In this document: positions 1 through 10,871 of the stretch, one piece after another
Numbering within the stretch: position 1 is the stretch's first letter
Layout of the letters: the number at the start of each line of letters is the position of its first letter
Assembly (NCBI RefSeq): GCF_029867415.1
Contig: NC_081186.1
Location: 107,993,381-108,057,380, forward strand
Length of the DNA stretch: 64,000 bases
Direction: 5' to 3'
From: Vicia villosa
Lineage: Eukaryota > Streptophyta > Magnoliopsida > Fabales > Fabaceae
Program-made: the position numbers and the translations under genes
Notes under the pieces: generated by a model
The model's input: only the letters and a program-made list of their open reading frames with translations
Databases searched by the model: none
What the model was told of the DNA's origin: nothing

Positions 1-1981
1 AGGGGACAATGAAACCAGCGGATCCCTTAATCAGGGTTTGACACAAGTAATAATAAAGCAGGAAAATATAAGGTTAGGGTTTAGGGTTACCAAACTTGTA
101 GCTTCGGCGGTCGACAAACCCTGAAAAGGAAAAAGACAAGACAGAAAACATATAGTGAGTGCATTATCAAATTCGAGGGCAAACCGCATTAACTACAAAA
201 GAAAATAGGATAATAATTTAAAAATAAAATAGGGAGAAGGTACTCAGCTTGGCATTTGCCTGACAGGGTTGAGGGCAAGGGTTTGCCAGAAGCATCGACT
301 CTGACCATTAGGAATGAGCAAGGAAACAAATAAGGCGTGAGTGTATTATCAGATTCGAGGGCAAAGAGATTAACCCTAAAAACAAAGAATAAATAAATAT
401 AAAGATAATAGTTAAAAAAAGAAATGAGGGTACTTAGCTTTGTATTTGATCTGATAGGGTTGCTTGGGCGCCTTTAGGGTGCATGGTAAACCTTCAGCTT
501 TGTGTGCGTTAGATCTGGATGGTAGGAGATTGAGGATGAATTTTGCGAATATTTGCAAGAATAGATGAACAGCTCAGATGTACCTCGTAATAAACAAGAA
601 AATGGTAGTAATAATGCATAAAATAATAGACGAGAAAATGTCGAGAATATTAACAACATTAATTAATTGAGATATCTAAAACATTTAATTCTAAGAAAAT
701 TAAAATTTAAACAAAATATTAAGCCAAACTGTATATATATTTTTTTGTATTTTTTATCTATACATTCTAAATAACAATCTAAATGAAATATTTTATTTTT
801 TATGAAAATGATAATGATACTAAAAAAAACTACAAAGAAATGAAATCAAAAGTGAAACCAAACATGTGGACACAGTAGCCATGATTTTTTTTTTATACTG
901 ATACAATTAGGTGACACAATCAAAAATTAATAATTTTCTAACTTAATTTAACAAAATATCTTCTCCTATGCTTCACGTGGAAAATAGATAGAGAAAACAA
1001 ACAACTATAAACCATTACCATTGTTTTCATTAGTGTAAATTCAAGGAAAACTTTTCATTCTTTCTCACGCTCATGAAACAAACACACAAACAAATACAAG
1101 CTTTCTTCTTATATATAAAAGACATAACATAAATGATTTTTCTCAGTTTATAGATCACAAGTCTCCTATATATGTCAGACCCAACAACAAAGCAACACAC
1201 ATCCAAATTAGCAGTAAACAAAAAGAATGAAGATACTTACGGAGGCATCGAAAACTGTAGCTGAAGCGGTGCTCCATGTGAGGCGGTACAGAGTAGATTT
1301 GTGAGCGTTGTGTTTCGCGGAGGACAGAGGTGCTATGACCAGATTTGTGAGATCCACGGTGATGGCTACGCATCTGTGTTGTAATCCGGTCGAGAGTAGT
1401 GGTTGCGGCGCTGTGCAGGGGCGGACGGCGAGCGCCGTCGCGGTGTCTTCAAGGGTGGCGTTGAACATTGGTCGTGTCTTCGTCGGAAGCGGATGGTGAA
1501 ACGGTGGGTCTTGCGGCGGAGTATGGAAGTTTCCTCTTCTTCTCTTGGTTTGTACCTTTAGACATGTATCAAATTTGGATCTAAAAGATTGAGTTGAGAA
1601 TATGGCTTAGCAAAATCGGTGATGATAGTGGTGTTTGTGGTTGTTGTTTGTTGGCAGCGGCTTTACATTTGTTCTCCCACTGCTTCTTTTTCCGACTGCG
1701 GATTTCTGTTGATGATTATTGATTTGACGTTGTTGGTGGTGCGTTGTTCTGTGTTGGACGGCGGAGTCGCGGTTGCCATGGTGAAATTGCAAGCTTGCTT
1801 GTGACTTTTTTTGTGTGGAAGTGAGGTCTTTTTGATCGGTCTGTGTGGTTTGTTTACAGTGTATGAAAGTGGAGATACGGCGTGGAATATTAGAGTGGGG
1901 GAGGGAATATAAGGGTTAAAAAAAAGCTGTAAGAGTGTATGTACGTGAATCAATCCCCCCCTGAGATCAGGGTTTTGTTCC

Positions 1982-1995
1982 TATTTATAATATAC
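1982..1995 (-). promoter_or_regulatory. Putative LTR TATA box
   Basis: The minus strand reads GTATATTATAAATAG, a good plant TATA box inside the partial Ogre-type LTR. It would place a transcript start near 1955-1960. The assignment rests on sequence and position only. Confidence 0.45.
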
Positions 1996-2261
1996 AAAAT
2001 TAGGTTAAATTTAATGGACCAAAATTAATTAAAAATGACCAAAAGCCCAAATAAAAGGAATTGTTTTAATTGAGTTCTTATGATTATATTTAATCAATTA
2101 AAAAACTAACCTAAAATGTAAAAAAAGTGTAGAATTTAAAATCTTTCTAAAGTAAAAAACTATGAAAATTAATTGCAAATAAAAAACAACTTTTTGTGAT
2201 TTTTAGAAAAAGTAATTTAAAACAAAAATTAAATTAGTAACAAATAAAATAAAAAAAATGT

Positions 2262-2340
2262 TAGTAGTGGGACTCGAACACGGGACCTCGCGCTATTGTA
2301 CCATTCACGCTCAAATCCTTACCAACTGTGCCAATTCATT
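2262..2340 (-). other. tRNA-like box A/box B segment inside the Ogre-type LTR
   Basis: On the minus strand a box A-like TTGGCACAGTTGG (2334-2322) is followed about 40 bp later by a box B-like GTGTTCGAGTCC (2281-2270). That is the spacing of an RNA polymerase III internal promoter. The acceptor arms do not pair convincingly, so this is a tRNA-derived remnant (SINE-like or captured tRNA), not a working tRNA gene. Confidence 0.5.
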
Positions 2341-2396
2341 TATTCGAAATAAAATGGCGTTTGTAAATATATGAGGGCAAATTTTGGGGTATGACA

Positions 2397-3410
2397 CTAG
2401 CATTCTCAGTTTTCAGCATTATGTGGTTTACTATGGGGAACCGGGTTGTCCCTAGGTGGGAACCGGTTCCTCAGTTCAAAATTTGAATATTTCTGCTGTA
2501 ACGTTCAGCAGGAACCGGGTTGTCCTATGCAGGAACCGGTTCCTACTGAACCAGTGTGTTTTTCCATTGCATGTTTTCACCCAAACGAAATTATATTCTC
2601 AAACCTTAAACATTGCATTGGTTGATCATTTTATACTCTTTCTAAAGGGTGTAAATACCTATATAAATACCATAAACTTCAGATTTAAATCTCACCTCTT
2701 TCATTACAATTTACCACATTTTTGATCATATATTTTCATCATATATTTTCATACAAGTGTTTCATACTTGAACTTTCATTGAAACTTTTTCTACACATTG
2801 TTAGAAAAGTTTCTCATTCATACATAAACACTTGAGCACTATTATATCATTGTAAATTGTCTTGCTTGAAAGAGAAGATCAATCTTATAGATTGATATAT
2901 GTTCATTAACATTTCTACTCAAATATATTCATTATTATTGACTTGCTATCCAGGATTGTTGGAAGCAAGGGTTATTGATTAGTGAGAGGATTGTTCTCAT
3001 AATCAAGATAGTAAATCCAAGAAGATTGTTCTTGGTGGTTGAGATCTTGTTGTCCAGGATTGTTGGAAACAAGTTAGTGAAAAATCCAAGAGGATTGTTC
3101 TTGGTGGTTTTGTTAGAAGATTGTAGGAGGAGTCTTGGTATAGGCTTGTACAAAGATCTAACAATAGTAAAATCTCTTTCGTGTTTGAAAGGGGACTGGA
3201 GTACTCTCGGATTGTGAGGGGAACCAGTATATATAGTTGTGTTCTTTACCTTTCCGCAATTTATCGCTTTCATCACTATTATCAAGAAAAGAAAAGAACC
3301 ATTCAAAAACCTTCAAACACTTAACCAAAAATAAGTACAAGTATTCTAAAAACCGGATAAATCTTTGAAAACCTAATTCACCCTCCCTCTTAGGCGCACT
3401 CTTAAACTTA
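2397..3410 (+). mobile_element. Copia-like LTR remnant with GGAACCGGTTCC palindromes
   Basis: This non-coding stretch has an LTR layout: a TATA-like box near 2660 (CCTATATAAATACC), then a repetitive leader with repeated 'GGATTGTT...TTCTTGGTGGTT' phrases (2951-3110). It closes in AACCTAATTCACCCTCCCTC (3370-3389), the type of sequence that ends SIRE/Maximus-class Ty1/copia LTRs. Two copies of a block GGAACCGGGTTGTCC followed by the palindrome GGAACCGGTTCC begin at 2437 and 2511. Both outer edges are uncertain: the left side is interrupted by the Ogre-type LTR. The family is inferred from remembered motif style and has not been aligned. Confidence 0.4.
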
Positions 3411-3839
3411 CAACTTCATGGTCTTCAATATGTAATTTCCTTCAAACACACACGAATGGATTCCCATGGAATCAGGTAACTTTGTATTTGAAGACTTGGA
3501 AGTTCATATACATAAGATAACCCATGCGTCATCTTAATGAAGCAACCACATACAATTTTGTCAGCACCAACTCTTTTTACCCTTTCTAACTCCTTTGCAA
3601 TGTGTTATATACACTATTTCGAGATGAGGCTATGCAATATCGAGTAAAATGGAGTGTTATATCAATGTTCAATATAATGTTGGTAGCATCCCAACATCTG
3701 CACAAATCTCCTCGACTAGTATTCAACATGTTTTTAGTCTCCAGTGAGTGGTTTCAACCCTATAAAATAATATTATAAAAAGATGTAATAAATAAATAGA
3801 TAAATATTTGTATAATAATATTAAAATCACAAGGTTATA

Positions 3840-4960
3840 AAATGTACCTTTTGTTGTCGGGTTCCCTAAATGGGTGACTTGGTTAGTCCATGCAACAATT
3901 TATAGGATGTCAACCATGTTTGGTGCACATAATCAACAAATGAAGAGATATCAGTATATACTACCTCAAAATGATGCAAATGTTACTCAAACACACTATT
4001 TGAATACATGACTTTGTTTCATTGATATATAACATACTCTTTCCTATTGGCCTCGACGTACTCCTAGCACTTCGAATTAACATTTTTTGAAATATGGAAT
4101 GCACGCAAGAGATAAAACGAGGATTGGAACACAAATTCGATGACATTCATCGGGGCAAGATCTTGATTTGTCACCATGGCCTTGGGAAGAAAATTCTTAG
4201 AAGTGAACAAATCCTTCTGCTTCTCTAGTGTCCATGTGAAGTTTTCCTCCCTTTCATGTTTTAAGTAGGCAAACCCAACCGAGAAAGACAACTCTGTATA
4301 CATAACACCAATGATCTCAAGTAGTGAGAGCCGATACTTGTTAGTGTTGTATATAGATTTAAAGATCAAAATCATATGAAACATGTTCAATTACTTCACA
4401 TATCAAGACGTGTCTAGAATATTATCAACAATAACATTTGATTCCTTTATGTTTTTGGTTCACCACATGTCTATCTCATCATGAAATAGGTTTAATAGAT
4501 GTTGTATTTCCGTATATGGGCCTCTAATAATAGATTGGTATGTTGATCTTGCCTAATACACATGCTTCGTAGTCGTCATACTATCATAATCTCTATCTTT
4601 CAATGCATTCACTATGTACCTCAGCGCCATGCGCTATTTTGTCATTTCATTCACAGACAATCTTTCAACGGATTTTAGTTCCCCTAATATGTTATGACCA
4701 ACTAAATCCTTAATTAGATCATGATTATGAATTCCACATCTATTTGTCTACTGTTTGGCACAGATCTAAACTTAAATGAGTATTTAACTCTTATACTACA
4801 AGTGACTTAAGACGGTTTTTGGTTTTTGTAGTTTTCTCCCCTCTCAGAGTCCATAATCAATGTGTTTCCCCCTTCTTTGCCCATTTGTTATATTAGAACA
4901 AATGGCAATGACAATAATACCATAGTGTTTCTCAATAGATTGTGTCCATGATAACACTTC
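3840..4960 (-). pseudogene. Dead MULE/FAR1-like transposase
   Basis: Minus-strand translation across several frames gives pieces typical of MULE/FAR1-class transposases. In order they are a FAR1-like N-terminal part (GHNILGELKSVERLSVNEMT near 4700), the TTKHVY / IIRGPYTEIQHLLNLF segment near 4520-4570, then the MULE domain (YNTNKYRLSLLEIIGV and FSVGFAYLKHEREENFTW, 4390-4064), and a C-terminal part with FVDYVHQTWLTSYK near 3900. In-frame stops and frame changes separate the pieces, so no product is possible. The best open piece is 108 codons (4390-4064). No TIRs were identified around it. Confidence 0.75.
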
Positions 4961-5204
4961 GGTCTGAGAGGAAAATATCTATCAATTAAAACATATAAAA
5001 AATTACTCTTAGATTCTACAACTCGATTAAAACTTCAAAAGTTTATATAAAATATGTAAGTAAAACATAGGGATAATACATATTCACCCCCTGCCATTAG
5101 GGCGAGATTCGGTTTTCCCCCTATTAGTTTTTTTTGTTAGATTCCCCCCTTATAAAACACAGATTCCATTTTCGCTACCCCCTATTCCCTTGTTTGGCTG
5201 CCTG

Positions 5205-7368
5205 TGTAACACCCGTATATTTTAATTTTTAATGGAAATTTAATTAATAATTAGAATTATATGTGGTTTGTGGGATTTAATTGGAAAAGGATGGTTTATG
5301 GTGTTGGGCCATGTGAGATGTTAAGGAATGAGGGGGTGTTATGTTAGTAAAGGTCTTATTCCAATAAAAGTTTATTTTATAAAATAATAAGAATTGGGAA
5401 TAAGAGAAAGGAACGTGAAAGGCAGAGCAGAGGAGATGAGGGATTGGAAAGCTGGTACGTGAAGAGGAGCAATGGAGGGAGAGACCAATCAAGAACTCTT
5501 GGCTAAGGTAAGGGGGGACTCTCCGTTTATCATCTATTATCGTATTCTTGGATAATAATATTGATTAGGGATGTTGTTGAGTCAATTGGATTATATGTCG
5601 GGTTTAGGGAGGTTATGAATTGATGAAAATTGCATGGATTATTGATTGATTATGTGTTGTTTTGATGTGTGATGATGAATAATGATGCAATTGATGATTA
5701 ACTGCCTGTATATGACGTTTAGAGTCAGTTTTGGACTCAGATTGAGTCAGATCGCAGGATCTGACGCAGACCCGAAAGTCTGTGAAATCGCCAGTTCGCG
5801 CCGCGTCCTAGTGTTGGCGCCGCGAAGGCGTACTTGTTTTCTCACATCGCGCCGCGTGCATAGGTTGGCGCCACGAACGTGTTTGTGTGCTTCAGGTCGC
5901 GCCGCGAACTTTGGTTGCGCCGCGTGCTGTAGCGTTAGTTGTTTTCTTGGAAAAGTTAAATGATGTGTAACTTTCGAACCGTAGGTCCGTTTTTAGTGCC
6001 GTTTCGAGTACGATGAATCTTATGAGATAGCCTACGTGTTTAAATGATGGAATGAGGTGTGAATCCAATTATTCTTAAATATGATTTTATTTCTTGGTGA
6101 ACGATGTATTGTACATATATGTGATGAGATGTGTTAAATACATGCTATGTTGAAATATTAATCATGTGACGATTTGTTTAATTGGATGATGTATTGTTGA
6201 CATATATGATGAAATGTAACAATATAAGATGTTGTTTTTGAGAAACATTAGGATGTGATGAATTGTTGAGAATTGTATGATGTTGATTGATTGTTTTGGA
6301 ATGATGTGGATACATGTGTGTTCTTCTTATTGATGATGATGATTGATATGGACACATGTATGTTCTTTAATGATGATGATGATGATTGATTGTGATTGAA
6401 TGATGTTAATATATATGAACATACTTGATAATGATGATGATGTTAATGATGATGATGATGGTATAAGTATGTTGTATATGTTGCATTCATTCATGTTCAT
6501 TGATGATACTGTATCCATAAGGGAGTGTTGGATCAGTGAAGGGCATGATTCCCATTGTGTGGAATCTGTGCTGGCAGGGCCGTATCTTGATGATGTTGGA
6601 TCGGTCATGGGTTATTCCCATTTGATGAGGTTAATCGTGTGCCCATGTGGGGTGTGAGCGATTGAAGGGCAGTATCGTAGAGAGAAGTCCTGTGGATATG
6701 ATTCACGAATTTTGGTACCACATGCATAGTGTCAGTTCATACATATGCATACTTTTATAACATGATTGGAAGTATTCCAGTGTTATAAATATTGATGACG
6801 TGTTGATTGTGTGTTTTGTTGAATTAATGTTGAGTATGATTGTCTGTTTGAAAGATGTGTTTTGTTGACGTTTGTGTAAATGATGGATGTTCCTGATAAT
6901 CTGAATATGATGAAATTGGGTGAATAATATAACTATGATGTATTGTTATTTAAGATGCAATAACATTTGTTAACTGTGATGAGACTCACCCTTACTGTTG
7001 ACATTTTCAGATTGAGGATAGCTGCTTTCGACTTAGTGAGGATTAGCTCATAAGTCGGTTTAGTTGTTGTGTCGGTGTCATGCTCTGATAGATGTAACAC
7101 TGGGAACGCGATGTTTTGAGTTTCGATTATAACTCTATTGTTTATTTTATTTGAAGTCTGATACATTAACAATGTAATGTTGACTTGATGATTTGATTCC
7201 GCTGTGTAAACATGATTTTTATCTAATGAGTTATAATTCAGATGTTTCAGTGAATGCATGACATATGCCGAACGTATGTTTTCTTTTATTTTTGAATTGT
7301 GACACCCTTTGCATGTTTACTCTGATTTAATTTTGTTAATTACCGTGGGGTATTAGAGGGGTGTTACA
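5205..7368 (+). repeat. 5' LTR of the gypsy element
   Basis: This 2164-bp LTR begins TGTAACACCC and ends GGTGTTACA. It contains a CpG-rich array of GCGCCGCG words (5786-5932), a (GAT)n microsatellite near 6370-6465, and many TGATG-rich stretches that create spurious open frames on both strands. It is nearly identical to 10872-13022. Confidence 0.93.
5786..5932 (+). repeat. CpG-rich GCGCCGCG word array in the 5' LTR
   Basis: Six or so near-copies of GCGCCGCG (variants GCGCCACG) occur at irregular 15-30 bp spacing in an otherwise AT-rich LTR. The equivalent array in the 3' LTR lies at about 11460-11603 and differs at several CpG positions. Confidence 0.75.
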
Positions 7369-7372
7369 ATAG

Positions 7373-7384
7373 TGGTATCAGAGC
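7373..7384 (+). other. Primer-binding site (initiator tRNA-Met type)
   Basis: TGGTATCAGAGC, four bases after the 5' LTR, matches the usual plant retroelement site complementary to the 3' end of initiator tRNA-Met. Confidence 0.85.
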
Positions 7385-8859
7385 AGGTCGGTCCGTCCGA
7401 CCAATTGTTGAGTCAGTTAAGTTGCGCGACAGTTGTATATTGTCGGCATTTTATTCCTTGGTACGCGACATGTGAGTGAATCACTGTCGGTACTTGGTTG
7501 TTTGTTGCAGGTGTTGGATTGAAACAAGTGGGGGAGATGCTTCGCTTCTCGGTTATGTTTCAGTTGTAAGAAGATTGATTCGGTAGGCTGTTGTTGGCAA
7601 CAGTGCGAGCGTTGTTGGAGTTTGTTGTTTCCCGAATTGAAGGCGATTTGGAATCAAGACTTGACTAGTAATTGAGTTGGAACATCTTGAAGGAAGATGA
7701 TTAGAGGTAATTGACAGTTATTGTAAGAGGAGGAAATTAGAAGGTTGCGATGTGTCAGCTCTGCTGGTGTGCTGCAAAGATGTCAGTTGAGTAGCCATAC
7801 GTCTGGGAAGAGATTCAACTGCAAGTTTGCAAAGAGGATTGCTGTCGTAATGTTCTAGAAATCGCACTTCGGCGATAGGATGTGTTGCTCAAATTATAAG
7901 AATGTTAGGAAGTGAAGAGATACGATAATGAGCTGTTTGGAATGTGATCGAGTTGAAGAGAATGAGTTTTGGAGAGAGATTTTCGTAAGCAAAACGCAGG
8001 AAAGTTGTTGAATAGCTGCGGAACTTCGAAAATTCATAACTGGAGTTCTGGACATCCGAATTGAGTTCCGTTTGAAGCGTTGGAAAGCTAATGAGATGAA
8101 CTTTGTTATAAAAATGGTTGCAGCAGTTGTAAGATAATTAATTGTGACAGGATGATGTTGGAAAGAGGTGAAGTTGCGGTTGCTCTTGTTCTTATAACTA
8201 GACTTGTTTATTGGTACTGCACGGGATGTCAGTGTCAGTGTCGAATGGATCGAAGGAATAATTAGAAGGTTTGTTGAGGAGTAATTTTAAGAATTGAATT
8301 TACCAATTGAGGAGTTTTGGATATATCGTATAGAGTGTCGCTGCATGATGTCGGTGTTGCATTTTGCGGGCAATGACTGGAAAATTCACATCATGAGTTC
8401 CGAGTGTCGGACTAATGTGCCGTTCGAACCTACGAAGAGGAGAGATTATGTTCTACCTTATGGAAGAGCTATAAATACAATCGATTGATCCTATAAGGAG
8501 ATATTGTGAAGTCGGTTAAGGAAGTGTGAAACTTGTTGGATAGGAATGCCTACTACCGTGATTATTCGAAAACGAAGTTGAGCAGAACGTGATGTTGATG
8601 AATAAGTTGATGAGATGCTCGATAATAAAGATGATTTGAGTGCCGATGGATTTTATTAAAGATTGAATTAGTAGCAAAGATGGAATAAACTTTAGAACTC
8701 TTGGAATCGTGTTTGTGATGGCAAAGTAACGATAAGTATAAAAGAATAATTGTAGGGAATTTCTAACATCTGTTAATGTGAGGAAGACCTTGTTGAGATT
8801 CCGAGTGGAATGATATTTGGACGTGAAGGATGTTATGGAATTTGGATTAAAACCACGAG

Positions 8860-9460
8860 TTATGAATGTTGTCTTGGTCTTGCAGGTTAATTGTATGGTT
8901 CAAAATTCGAAGTGTTTATTGATCATAAGAGTTGAAGTACCTCTTTGATCAGAAAGGGCTTAATATGAGGCAGTAGAGATGATTAGAGTATATATTTTTT
9001 TATTAGGATTTTGGTTTGAATTACCATCCTAATGAGGAAAATGTTGTGTTATTGTGTTGCGTAAGAAGTCTTTAAAATGTCGGTGCTAATGATGAATGGG
9101 TTGGATTTAATCGGACAATTTAGAGACTTGAGTTGGTATGTGAAGGCACTCGTAATAGTGTTAGATTGGGTATGCTAGAAGATTACTAGTGGTATTCTTG
9201 ACGGGATTAGAGAAGGTCAGGAAGATGATGTTGAGTTGATCGATAGGTTGACTTTGAATTACCAAGGTAAAGACGGTGAATTCAGAATCGACGAGAATGG
9301 TGTAATGAGGTTGAGTGATTGGATTTGTGTAACTGGTGTTTTGAGCTTCAGAAGGATATTCTAGAAGGACACCGTAGTGAATTATTGGACTATGACGATG
9401 TTAATGAGTTTGGGTGCAAACTCGGAAAGGGACACTATTATGTAGTAACGACGGTTTATG
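8860..9460 (+). pseudogene. Gypsy pol remnant (RNase H to integrase spacer)
   Basis: The piece around 8895-8930 reads SKFEVFIDHK, then after a one-base frame change it continues as the 'YLFDQK-LNMRQ-RW' and 'YHPNEENVV' region of a Ty3/gypsy RNase H. From about 9185 a 55-codon stretch begins with ITSGILDGIREGQEDDVELI and includes FRIDENGVMR near 9285. It matches the RNase H-integrase linker of chromoviruses. Several frameshifts and stops break the frame. The remaining interior (7385-8860 and 9460-10858) holds no fragment I can name, though it keeps the G-rich, T-poor composition of an old pol. Confidence 0.75.
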
Positions 9461-10858
9461 CTTAAATATGATTTTCAACTAATATTGACAAATTTAGGAC
9501 TTGATCATCCTAAATCTCTTGTTGGTAGTAGATGGGATCATATAGAAGAGATAAGCTTGTTTTGTTACCTTAATGGTTTAAGATGTGATGAATACTAAGC
9601 CGTGAGAATAATCACTCACTATGTTGTGTGAACTTATGAAGAAGTGAATAGGAAAGAGTGCAACATGGTGGATGATGACTTAAGATGGGTAATCAGAGTC
9701 GCGCAGCGAAAGTATGATGTGGAGTAGTGTTATGAGTACTACTCGCGGGAAGTAAGGAATTAATATGTCGGAAGCCTACATAGAGAATATGTATTGATCT
9801 ATATGTTGGATTTAGAATCCAGTGGATGTAAGGATGTCGTGTCGAAGAATTATAACTCTTTTGAATAATTGCCGAGATGATGAATATGTTATTATGGTTG
9901 TACGTAGTTAACGAGTAGGTATTCGGCGAAATTAAAACGAAGAGTTGATTCTATATGACGTTGTAATAATTTTGTGTTGTTGTTAAGGGGTTATTATAGA
10001 TTCCAGATATAATGAGTAATTACACTCTATGAAGGACGAAGTTGATTTGATTCTTAGAAAATAGTGAAACTCAATTTGAGTTGTTTTGTAAGAAATGGTA
10101 TATTGAGGCTGACGAGTGTAATTATAACTACTTGTGCGTACTCGTTCCGATGGCCGGAATGTTTAAAAGATGTAATAACTCAGGGACTTGTTTTTGAGTG
10201 CGAGTAAGTATTACTGAATGGTAAATTGGTACCATGAATGATGAAGAATGATTCTTGGACGAATGAGTAGAGAGAATCGGAATCGGGTGAAACTCAGAAA
10301 TCTATTTGGTATAGATGATTGTGATGAGTAATCAGAGTAGTGCGGAAAAAGCGGAATGTAACGAGTTGGATAATTGCTGGTGTGACTTAAGAGGAGACAG
10401 ATAATTGGAATTCAAGGGTATAGGAATATGAGTATTGAGTTTCTTGAAGGAAGCGGTTGGTGAAAAGTGTAAGTATTATTTTATCGCTCAGATGGAAGAG
10501 TATGCCTAAGGTTGGTGTGTTTGGTAGATGGTATGCATTACTGCAGTGTTGATCAGTGTGATCATACTATAGATTGTGTAATTGTATTACTCGGCTGTTG
10601 AGCGTATTGTATAGGTTGTATCTCAATGTTCTGTTGTTGTTAACCTTTTGGAGCTATAGCGAGTGGTATACTTTTGGATAGTCAAATGCGACGTAAGAAC
10701 TGGGATTTGAATGTACGAAACATGTTTCCTGTTGGTTATGTCAGATGGATTTTGAGGATTGACCGATGGTAATGTTAATTGGGAGCTGGAGAGTCAGGTG
10801 AAGGACTCTTATACGAGCTGGTTACTTGAGGTATGTTTTCGAGGACGAAAACTCTTTT

Positions 10859-10871
10859 AGTGGGGGAGAGT
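10859..10871 (+). other. Polypurine tract of the gypsy element
   Basis: AGTGGGGGAGAGT abuts the 3' LTR start at 10872 and is the expected plus-strand primer. The preceding TTTTCGAGGACGAAAACTC is a hallmark of chromovirus ends. Confidence 0.8.

Larger units (their letters stand above)
1..2396 (-). mobile_element. Partial Ogre-type Ty3/gypsy LTR, cut by the left edge
   Basis: Read on the minus strand, this LTR opens at 2396 with TGTCATACCCCAAAATTTGC, the start seen on the solo LTR at 15626. A leader-type TATA box lies about 410 bp in. Near the window edge come three short G/C-richer modules (about 540-430, 330-240 and 128-85) separated by AT-rich spacers. The same three modules occur in the solo LTR at 17530-18300. 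The family is inferred from the start and from the shared modules; the two copies are otherwise strongly diverged. The 3' end of the LTR and any internal region lie outside the window. Open frames inside it, for example near 1208-1468 and 1663-1953 on the minus strand, look incidental. Confidence 0.65.

Noticed and set aside
74..86. Telomere-like TTAGGGTTTAGGG
   Set aside because: Only about two units; it lies inside an LTR module (minus-strand GGTAACCCTAAACCC) that also occurs in the solo LTR, so it is not a telomeric tract.
1208..1953. Several minus-strand frames of 61-96 codons that could be exons of a gene
   Set aside because: They lie within the Ogre-type LTR, are of biased composition and lack a coherent protein family, although one donor-like GTAAGTATC is present near 1239.
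5682..5963. 93-codon Arg/Cys-rich frame, repeated at 11358-11630
   Set aside because: Generated by the GCGCCGCG array in the two LTRs; the copies are part of the LTR duplication, not a gene family.
6327..6657. Overlapping His/Ser-rich and Asp-rich frames on both strands
   Set aside because: Driven by the (GAT)n microsatellite of the LTR; the same frames recur in the 3' LTR with a different repeat number.
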